Origin: Eimeria necatrix
Lineage: Eukaryota; Apicomplexa; Conoidasida; Eucoccidiorida; Eimeriidae
Direction of reading: 5' to 3'
Length of the DNA: 14,063 nucleotides
NCBI RefSeq assembly: GCF_000499385.1
Contig: NW_013654751.1
Span: 1 to 14,063 of the forward strand
The notes under the pieces were generated by a model that made no database searches, was not told the DNA's origin, and worked only from the letters and a program-made list of their open reading frames with translations. Below, piece after piece: positions 1 to 10,090 of this stretch; within the stretch, counting starts at the first letter, position 1; each line of letters opens with the position of its first letter. Made by a program: the position numbers and the translations under genes.

Positions 1-31
1 GGGCTGCTGCTGCTGCTGGAGCAGCAGCAGC

Positions 32-65
<34 letters not shown>

Positions 66-210
66 GCAGCTGCTGCTGCTGCTGCTGCTGCTGCGGCTGT
101 TGCTGCGGTCTTGCGTGCTGCTGTTGCTTCGGGACCGCGAGGTGTACAGACAGCTGCTGGCGGCGGAAGACGCAGAAGCGCATTTCCACTTTGCCACTTT
201 AGCAGCAAAT

Positions 211-241
<31 letters not shown>

Positions 242-307
242 ACAGCGCCGGACAGTGGCCTTTCTTTTCTTTTTCTTTGTGAAACTCCGTTCTCTTTCCT
301 TATCCGC

Positions 308-342
<35 letters not shown>

Positions 343-373
343 GTTTGCTGCTTTTCTGAACTTGGAAGCAGCA
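1..373. repeat. Repeat-rich 3' flank of MSH4
   Basis: A CTG tract (4-18), a CAG tract (19-69) and a CTG tract (70-93) form an inverted arrangement able to fold into hairpins. Further CAG at about 209-241 and CTG at about 309-341 follow. Apart from the weak plus-strand candidate, nothing else is supported between here and the MSH4 stop. Confidence 0.8.
100..282 (+). CDS. Possible plus-strand exon, unknown product
   Basis: One frame reads LRDREVYRQLLAAEDAEAHF before running into an Ala tract from the CAG repeat and stopping at TGA. The composition of this piece is protein-like and unlike the repeat shadows around it. It would be convergent with MSH4. There is no recognisable family, no clear splice site and only one short segment, so it may be chance. 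Confidence 0.18.
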
Positions 374-477
374 CTAAAGCTGCTCTTCAGCGCAGACTTC
401 TTCTATAGACCTCTGGGCCTCCCTCAGGAGCCGCAGAGACTCCAGTCGACCCCTGCTGCTGCCGCTGCTGCTGCTGC

Positions 478-518
<41 letters not shown>

Positions 519-1015
519 AACTTGTGCACAGCGCGGCGCAGCAACTTGATGATCCTGTAGGCCCCTGGGTTTGCGCGGGTGAGCAGAAGTTGGTGTTGAA
601 GAGTGAAATAAAATGAAATAAAATGAAATAAAATGAAATAAAATGAAATAAAAAGAATAAAATAAAGAAAATAAATAAAATAAAATGAAATAAAATGAAA
701 TAAATGAAGTGAAAGGAATGCAGCAACTCTCACAGCGGGTTATTTCGACTGTCTCGACAGAGCCCGAGCTGGGCAGCAAAGCTCCCTCGGCCTCCAACGC
801 GAAGTCCTTTGCTGCTGCAGTGATGGAATTTGCTGCTGCAGCTGCTGCAGCAGCTGCTGCAGCAGCGGGACTTGCTGCTGCAGCAGCAGGATTTGCTGCT
901 GCAGCCATGAACTTCTGCAGAATCTTCTCAGCCCCCAAAACTCCGTAGGCGGCGAGGGCGGCGTCGGCCTCTGCAGCGGGGTGTACATACACCACAAACA
1001 TCAGCAGCTCGCCGT

Positions 1016-1053
<38 letters not shown>

Positions 1054-1108
1054 CGCTCACCTTCGAGTCTTTTGCCACTTCGAAACTGCGGCTTCTGGCC
1101 GTCTTCGT
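374..1108 (-). CDS. MSH4: MSH4 exons 28-30: C-terminal region
   Basis: Exon 28 (1108-1061) encodes [15 protein letters not shown]. Exon 29 (970-734) reads [18 protein letters not shown], corresponding to the 'YGLKAAE' segment after FATHF in MSH4, then a long Ala-rich stretch from GCTGCA repeats and SVETVEITR. Exon 30 (564-374) reads [16 protein letters not shown], a Ser-rich run with two Gly from the triplet tract at about 451-518, and [18 protein letters not shown], ending in TAG at 376-374. The two helices flanking the Ser run fit the C-terminal dimerisation region. Donors are GTGAGC and GTGAGA. The last exon shows the CAG tract is genuinely translated. Confidence 0.68.
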
Positions 1109-1556
1109 CTGCGGGGGATTCAGGTGTACGTACACTCGAGAGATGCGCCACAACCGCGACAGAAACCGCTGCAGCAGCAGCAGCAAGACCCGCTACAGCA
1201 GCAGCAGCAAGACCCGCTGCAGCAGCAGCAACAAGACCCGCTGCATCAGCAGCAACAAAACCCGCTGCAGCAGCAGCAACAAGACCCGCTGCAGCAGCAG
1301 CAGCAGCAAGACCCACTGCAGCAGCAGCAACAAGACCCGCTGCAGCAGCAGCAGCAAGACCCGCTGCAGCAGCAGCAGCAGCAAGACCCACTGCAGCAGC
1401 AGAAGAAGCGGGTTTCGATGAAAGGATTATATCTTTCCATGTTTTGCAACTCCGTGAAATGCGTCGCAAAAAGCACAAGAGCTTTTGGCTCCCTCGAAAG
1501 CTCCTCCAGCACTCTGCAGGCGGCGCAGCAGCAGCAAACAGTGAGTCAAACCCTAG

Positions 1557-1589
<33 letters not shown>

Positions 1590-1745
1590 GCAGCAGCAGC
1601 AGCAGCAGCAGCACTTACGCCCAGGACATGGGAAAGCCGTCGGCCACCGGCAAAGAGCGGAAGATCTCGTCGACCAGAACCTGAAGGGCGCAGCAGATTG
1701 TTGCCTTGCAGCAGCAAACTGCAGCAGCAGCAGCAGCAGCAAACT

Positions 1746-1776
<31 letters not shown>

Positions 1777-1779
1777 ACT

Positions 1780-1811
<32 letters not shown>

Positions 1812-1915
1812 CGGAGGCGGTAGCTGACTAGGGCGACTTGGTTTTCTTTTTTGAATTTTAAATTTTGAAATGCTTCCGAAAGCTCCTTCATCTCTTCTTG
1901 CTGCGCCCCACAGCC

Positions 1916-1946
<31 letters not shown>

Positions 1947-3193
1947 TTTATCTTGTGCACAATTTGCAGCAACGCAGACTTCGCCTGAGACAAAAAGAAA
2001 TACAATTAAAAGTTTTATTTTATTTTCATTTAAATGTTTGCTTCTATTGTTTGTTTTTTATTTCTAAATGTTTGCCCGCTTGTTTTATTATTTTTAAAAG
2101 TCTTTTGTTATTTTTAAATGTTTGTTTGTTTTTATTTTCAAATATTTGTTTGCTTTTTTACTTCAAGAGGTTTGTTTTATTTATTTATTTAAAAACTTTG
2201 TTTTATTTTATAAATGGTTTTTTCGTTTGTTCATTTAAAATGTTTGTTTTATTTATTTGAAGGAAGTTATTTGCTTTAATTCATTTAAAGAAAGTTTATT
2301 TGTTTCATTCATTTGGGAGTTTATTTATTTTAATTAAAATGAAGTTCATTTATTTTAATTATTTAAAGCATGCTTCTTTATTATTTAAAATAATAAAGAA
2401 GCACGCTTTAATTATTTATTTAATTTATTTTAATTCATTTTAAGACAGTTTATTTATTTTAATGCATTCTGAAAGGTTTGTTTATTTTAATTCATTTGAG
2501 GAAAGTTTATTTATTTATTTTATCTAAATAAAATTTATTTTAATTTCTTTTTCTTCTTTCTTTCAAGTGGCCCGAGATTTTACTTTTAATTATTTTTGAG
2601 ATTCTTTTTGAATTAAATTCTTTTAACATCTTTTTGATTTAAATAAATTCTTCTGAGAAGCTTTTTGCTTCAAGTGCTTTGAGGATATATTTGTTTTATT
2701 TAGATGTTTTGAAGATCTTTTTGTTTTTATTTTTAGTCTTTTTGAAATGATTGTTTTGTCTTTATATTTTTAATCTCTTTGAAACAACTAATTAATTAAT
2801 TAATTAATTATCTTTTGCCCCTAATTAAATGAAGAAGATAATTGCTTTGAATTTTAGAGATGTATTTTTATTTAATTATTTTGAAGACTTTTTTGCACAA
2901 ATTGTTTAGTGGGCATTTTTGTCTTTATTTAACTTATTGTTTTCAGAATCAGTTCGATTTAACTCAGCATTTGAAAAACACATTTGCATTTATTAACTTG
3001 AAGCCCTTTTAAAGAATTAAATGGAATTAAATGTTTAAATGGAATATTTGCATTAATTCACTTTCATGGAAATCTTTCAAACGAAATATTTAAATGCGCA
3101 TGCATGCACCCCAGTGACTTTTTATCCTTGCTTAAATGCATGCATCTTGCAGCGGCGAAACTACTACAACTACCCCGCTGCTGCTGCCGCTGG

Positions 3194-3241
<48 letters not shown>

Positions 3242-4498
3242 AGGGGCTCACGGGGACAAAGGATCCGAGCTGAGCCAAGAGCTGCAGCAGGCCGAGCGTT
3301 TTGACATAAGTGGATTTGCCGGCGCCGTTGGGCCCCAGCAGCAGCAGCAAGTTGGCGGCGAAGTTGAAGTCGAGGCCTTTGAAGTCCGCGGAGTCTGCAG
3401 CGATCTTCGGGTTAATTTGGTTCCATTTAATTAATTAAATTAATTAATTAATTTAATTAAATTAATTAAATTAATTAATTAATTTCATTAATTCATTAAT
3501 TCTTGCCTGCGGAGGCGAGCAGCGGGTGCGCGGCGGCGGCGACTCGAGTGCTGCGGACAGTCGGAAGTTCAAATTCAAAATTCGAACAAGTTTGGAGTTG
3601 GAATTCGAGTTTTAAAGGATTTAAATCATGAAATGAACAAATTTAATGTTTTTTAAACCCTCAAATGAACAAATTAAATGTTTTGATCTCTCATTTCTTC
3701 TTTTTTCCGAAATTCAACTCCCAAAGATCGCTCACTTCTCCCGCTCGAACTGCGGCCGACACACCGGTGTACGTACACTCTGGAAGTGCACCGCCTGAAG
3801 CCGCCGCGATTTGCAACTTTTGAATTTAAATAATTAAATTAATTTAATTAAATTAATTAAATTAAATTAATTAAATTAAATTAATTATTTTAAATTAATT
3901 AAATTAATTCAATTAATTGAATTTAATTGAATGAAAGGACTCACCCAAAGCGCCAGGGCCAGCAGCACGTCCAGCAAGGCCTGAAGACAAATTGGACTCA
4001 GCGGGATTTTTGTTTTGTTGTAATAAATAAAAAATGCCCTTTTATGCATTTAAAACAATAATTATAATTACATTATTTATTTATTTATTTATTTATTTAT
4101 GTATTTATTTATTATTTATTTATTTATTATTTATTTATTTATTTATTATTTATTTATTTGTTTAAATAAATAAACAATTATTAAATTGCTGGCAAATGTT
4201 TGGCCGTCAGTTTTCGCCTGAGGCCTCTGCAGTCGCCAGGCCCTTTATTTGCTCTTTTGGTTTTTACTTTTTATTTTTTATTTTTTATTTTATTCTTTTA
4301 TTCTTTTATTCTTTTATTACTATTATTATTGTTGTTATTATTATTACTAATTATTATTATTGTTATTATTATTACTATTATTATTGTGGTTATTATTACC
4401 ATTACTATTATTATTATTGTTATTGTTATTATTATTACTATTGTTATTATTGTTGTTATTATTATTACTAATAATTATTATTGTTATTATTATTACTA

Positions 4499-4536
<38 letters not shown>

Positions 4537-4596
4537 TATTACTATTATTACTATGGTTATTATTATTATTACTATTATTATTATTCTTCTTCTTAC

Positions 4597-4675
<79 letters not shown>

Positions 4676-4942
4676 TAAGTATTACTAATTATTATTATAG
4701 ATTATATTGGTATTATTACTGTTAATTATTATTGTAATTACTATTAGTGTTGTTGTTATTATCATCATCATTATCAGTATTACTATTTTTATTACTATTA
4801 TTGTTATTATTCTTATTTTTATTACTATTATTGTTTTTGTTATTATTAATTATTGTTATTATTGTTGCCGTCGTTATTATCATTATTATTACTATTACTG
4901 TGATTAGTGTTGTTATTACTGTTATTATTATTATTATTATTA

Positions 4943-5004
<62 letters not shown>

Positions 5005-5459
5005 GCTATTATTATTGTTATTATTATTATTATTATTGTTATTGTTATTATTATTATTATTGTTATCTTTGTTGTTGTGGTCATTATTGTTATTATTGTT
5101 ATTCTTGTTGTTGGCATTGTAATTGCTTTTGATTTTATTACCACTGTTACTGTTTTTAGTATCATTTCTATTATTATTTGTTATCACTATTGTTATTATT
5201 CCTATTATTATAATTATTACCATTATTGCCATTATTGCTATTATTTATTATTATTATTGTTAATATTGTTGTTGTTGCTATTAATGTTATTTTGTTGAGT
5301 GTCATTATTATCATCATTATTATTTCTGTTGCTATCATGCTGTTAGTGTTATAGTTATTTATTGTTATTTTTATTATTACTGGCATTAGTATTTATTGTT
5401 TTTTTATCATTACTAGTATTAGTGTTTAATTTTATTATTAATTATCATTGTTATTATTG

Positions 5460-5496
<37 letters not shown>

Positions 5497-5911
5497 TGAT
5501 TGTGCTTATTATTATTGCAACTTTTTGTTATTATTATTTATTTTAATTATTGCTGCTTCTACCCTTGCTAGCGTAGATCATTTGCACACTTTTGTGCTTA
5601 TATTCTTTTATATAGAAAAAGGCATTTATTTACTGCAAAATAAATTAATTAATTAATTTAATAACAATAAGGACTTGAGTATTTACTTATTGCAAGATAA
5701 TAAATAAATAAGGACTTTACAACTGCAAAGAAACTTGAAACTTGCATGCATGCAATTGCATGCATGCATTTGCATGCATGCAATTGCATGCATGCAAATG
5801 CATGCAATTCATTCTCACGATTGCGTCGCAGGCCATAAAAAGCCAGGGGAAAAAGGGCGTCAACTCGACCTAAAAAACGAAAATTTGTGACAACAAAGTT
5901 CCGCTTAAATA

Positions 5912-5986
<75 letters not shown>

Positions 5987-6522
5987 ACTGGTTTGTGTTG
6001 CAGCTGCTGCTTTTGCTGCTATTTTTTGGGCGTTTTTGTGCTTTCAGAAACGCCCATTTGGCGCTGCTGCCCTCAGTATTGGCGAGGCCGTCGAAGAGGT
6101 TTTTGTGATTTGCAATTATTTAAAATGCATGCAATTATTGCAAATAAATGCAATTAAATTAAATTTAAATAATTTAATTGCATTTATTTGCTTCGCTTCA
6201 TTTGCTGCTGCTGGAGGCTCACCGCCAAGCGCTCAAGAGCCGGCAGCTGCAGCACGAAAATATCTCTTTCGAATTTCTTGGCTGTCTCGTTTGCGTCTGC
6301 AGTCAATTGAAGTGGATTTCTTTTTAAATTTGATTTTATTTTTATTTTTTATTTTTATTTATTTGTTTTATTATTTCCTCAAAATGGATTTATTTCATTC
6401 TTTAGTGCCTCTCGAAAGAGTTCTGTTGCTGCGGCCTGCCTGAAAGAAGGACATCGGTGAAGTAAACCTGAAGAGTTTGCGAATTCAAGAGTTTGTCGAA
6501 TAATTGAATTCTAAATGATGAT

Positions 6523-6585
<63 letters not shown>

Positions 6586-8496
6586 TTTGTTTGTTTTATG
6601 TTTTTACTCGCTCTCCCCGCGTCGCGAGTTCTGTGAAGTCTTGAATGAGTTCTTTCGCCTTCTGGGCGTTGGCGGCGGCGACGCTGAAGTGCTTTCCGTG
6701 GGCGGCGCTGGAGTTGAATGAGTTCATTAAATTCAAATTGGAATCAATTTTAATAAAATAAATTCAAATTGGAATCAATTTTAATAAAATAAATTCAAGT
6801 TGGAATCAATTTTAATTAAATGAATTCAAATTAAATGAATTAAATTCAAAATCGGAGAAAAGAAAGCGCGAAAATTCGCGAAATTCCGCCAAGTCCGCAG
6901 CTGACCTGCTCTCCCGGCGAAGCTGCAGACCCCGCCTGCGAGTTTCTCGTTTTTTGCGAAGTGCGACAATTTAATTTTCTTTTTAAATTCAATTTGTCAT
7001 TTAATTTTCTTTTTTAATTCAATTTGTCATTTAATTTTCTTTTCAATTCAATTTATTTAATTAATTTAATTCTCACGACTGGTGTTCGATGGCGGCGGCG
7101 AGGCGCTCGCACTTGGCCTGAGATCGACGGACTGTTCAAATGCGGGGGAAGTGAACAGCAGCACTTTTGCAAAAGAGAAATCGGGGAAAGAAAGGCCAAA
7201 AGAAAGCAAAAGGAGGAAAAGAAAACATTTGGAAAATAATTAATAAGAGAGAAACCACTGAGAAGTCCGGCTTGCGTTTATTTCGTGCAAGTTTCTTCTC
7301 GTGAATTCAACTTTCGCCGCAGCGTCGGAGTCCGACGAAACCCTTTTTGGAATTCCGCGAAAATGTTTTTCAAAAGAACTTCCGAAAATGCGAAATTAAA
7401 AAACTCACAAAGTCGGAAGAAGATGCGCTCCGGGCGCCTTTCGTTTCTCTGAAAAAGAAAAAAATGAACAGCGCTTTCCAGTTCAACTCCGAGCAGGACA
7501 ACGAGGGGAAAGATCACAAAATAAAGTGAAATAAGAGGAAATTTTCGACAAAATGGCGATTAATTTTCAACAAAATTAAACAAAAAAGAAGAAAAGACTC
7601 GAAAGAATGAGAAAATTGTTCAAGACGCACTTGACTGCGGCTGGTCCACTTTGATGTGTTTCGAAATCGCCGTTTTCAGCGCTTCGACTTGCTCCGTTTG
7701 CAGAACTTGAAAGGCGTTTTTGAAAGCATCTTTGGAATTAAAAAGCGAATTTAATTCAAAAAGAAATAAAAATAATATTTTATTCCTCAGAAGATCGCAA
7801 GTTGAATTGCTGCACCTGGGACACTATCTGCGGCGCTGTCCAGGCACAGTCTGCAGCCGATCTTCGCACTTGCAACTTTTTGCAAAACTTTTTTTTCTCA
7901 CTCCGACAAAATTGAACGAATTGAAAGACAAGTGCGGAGTTCTTTGAGGAGTTTGGCAGCGGCGTGGAGTCTGTCGGCCGTTTGCTGCTCCGCCTTCGCG
8001 GGCTGTTCAAAAAAGTTGAATTTCGACTGAGTCCCAGAAGGCGCCTCTTTCTGCAGCAAAAAGGCCCCCACTTGCCTCGGGAACGGGGGACACTAAAGCC
8101 AAGAAGTTCGCCATTAATCTGTCCTGAAAAAGGGAATTAAAATGAAAAAGAAATGAAAAAAAATGAAAAAGAAAAAAAGTTGAACTGCTGCTCACCGCTG
8201 AGCCCTGCAGCGCAGCTTTCAGCCGCGCGCAGGAGTGCTGCTGCGGCATTAAGAGCTCCACTGCATTCTGAAGTTCAAAATGCAATTCTAATCATTTATT
8301 TGCTGCAGCACTGCAGCAGCAGCAAAAGTTCAATTTGCAATTCTTTATTTGCTGCTGTGCTGCAGCAGCCCACCAGCCGCTGTTGAATCTCCTCCTCGCT
8401 GTCCAGCGGCCTTCGGATGTTCGCGCGCAGCAGCTGCAGCAGCAGAGCTAAGATCGCCAGCAGCAGCAGCAGCAGCTGCAGCAGGAGAGCAAAGAA

Positions 8497-8527
<31 letters not shown>

Positions 8528-8641
8528 GCTAAGGACAGCAGCAGCAGCAGCAGCAGCAGCAGCAAGAAAACATGCGAACCCTGGCGCCTGCTGCAGTGGA
8601 GGTGAAGGGCTGCAGCATTTGGAAAAGGCTGCTGCGGCGGC

Positions 8642-8682
<41 letters not shown>

Positions 8683-8866
8683 AAGAGCTCGAGGCCCTCC
8701 ACAGCTTTGCTGCTGATGTAAACTCCCGGCAGCAGCAGACGGCTGACGCGGGCCCTGTGGGGCAGCAGCAGCTGCGGCTGCGCCTGCAGCAGAAGGGCTT
8801 AGAGAGCAGCAGCAGGGCTTTGGGCTTTCAGAAACGAACCGCGAGAAGACCTGCGAGCTGCGAGCA

Positions 8867-8909
<43 letters not shown>

Positions 8910-9037
8910 AGCTAGCGAGTTCAACTTACTGTGGACGCCGCGACTCTCCATTCCTCTGAAAAGAGAAAATTGAAAACTGAAATTCATTTGGAGCTCATTA
9001 GAGCAAGTTGTGTCTCACCGGAGCCTTCGCAGCAGTA

Positions 9038-9078
<41 letters not shown>

Positions 9079-9378
9079 GCTGCAGCTGCTGCAGCGCAGC
9101 AGCAGTCAAGAAAGCGGCGCCGGAGTCTGCAGCAAAAAGCCGCAAAGGGCCCCGCCGGAGTTCAATTTGCTGCTGCGCAGCGAGGGCCTGCAGCACTGGG
9201 GCTGGGGTGTACATACACCTCAAAACCCCACACTGCAAAAAACTTACGCGCCAAAGTCCCTTTCGGGACTCCAGAGTTTGGCAGAAACAAAAAAGAAGTT
9301 TGCTGCAGCAGCAGCAGAAGGCGGCGGCAAATTGCAAACTCTGCAGACACAGCCATTTGCAAAAGGCAGCAAAACAAA

Positions 9379-9421
<43 letters not shown>

Positions 9422-9503
9422 GAGGAAAATGGAAATTTAATTTCAAAGACTCGCTTACCCTCCACCAGCTCCAGCTGGATGCTGCCGTCGGCGTCGTGCT
9501 AAA

Positions 9504-9552
<49 letters not shown>

Positions 9553-9647
9553 CAGTTCATAAGTGCAGCTTTTGCTGCTTGGGCATTTGGCAAGGACTTA
9601 CCGTGCCGACGCCCCAGAGCCGCGTGCTGCTGTCGAAGTAGAGACAA

Positions 9648-9699
<52 letters not shown>

Positions 9700-10036
9700 T
9701 TTCAGCGGAAGTGTTCGCGCTGCTTCTCGGGCTTTTCTTTCAGTAGAGATTTACCTGAAGAAGAATCTTCTGCTGCAGAAAGCAGGCCCGAGGAAGTGTC
9801 TATTGGGCTGTTTAGCTGCGAGGGCTCTCTGCAGCCGCGCTGCTCTGCTGCAGCAGCAGGCGCTGCAGCAGCAGCAAACGCTGCTGCAGCAGCAGACGCT
9901 GCATGCATTCCGCACGGCCTTTTGGGGCTGGGGGGCTCATAAAAGGTCAAGAGAGTGCCGTCTGCTGTGAGGTGAGTTGAAGACGCCACGGGGCTGCTGC
10001 TGGGGGACTCGCTTTCGCAGCTGGCGGCAGCAGATT

Positions 10037-10090
<54 letters not shown>

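Larger units (their letters stand above)
3981..5818 (-). other. Intron 20 of MSH4 (1838 nt), satellite-filled
   Basis: The intron has donor GTGAGA (5818) and acceptor TCTTCAG (3981). It contains a TTTA tetranucleotide tract (4073-4161), a long TTA/ATT trinucleotide satellite (about 4310-5530) and a TGCATGCA array just inside the donor (5743-5807). No coding exon is seen; the long open frames of Leu, Ile, Tyr or Asn are satellite translation. Confidence 0.72.

Noticed and set aside
387..1742. A 451-codon minus-strand open frame
   Set aside because: It joins parts of several MSH4 exons through introns and triplet repeats; Walker B and FATHF lie in it only in pieces or other frames. The spliced model explains the conserved parts better.
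1072..1827. Plus-strand Gln/Ala/Ser-rich frames
   Set aside because: They arise from CAG tracts opposite MSH4 introns and exons; the minus strand carries the conserved motifs.
3252..3394. ABC transporter ATPase suggested by GPNGAGKST
   Set aside because: The following helix ends LAQLGSFVP, and downstream exons carry EMKE, VLVDEI and FATHF, which are MutS and not ABC transporter features.
4196..5386. Long open frames of Leu, Ile, Tyr or Asn
   Set aside because: They are direct translations of the TTA/ATT satellite in several frames on both strands, with no non-repetitive sequence.
6608..6707. Exocyst Sec10-like helix ([14 protein letters not shown])
   Set aside because: A superficial match to a CATCHR-type helix; exons on both sides and phase place it in the MutS lever region.
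7278..7380. Possible extra exon on the minus strand ([15 protein letters not shown])
   Set aside because: No splice pair gives a length that keeps the phase between exons 14 and 15, so it was left in intron 14.
8460..8566. CRISPR-like spaced repeats
   Set aside because: The units are CAG microsatellite blocks with near-identical spacers, in a eukaryotic intron.
9010..9942. A 310-codon plus-strand open frame
   Set aside because: It is the antisense shadow of MSH4 exons 1-5 and their CTG tracts; no family motif is seen.
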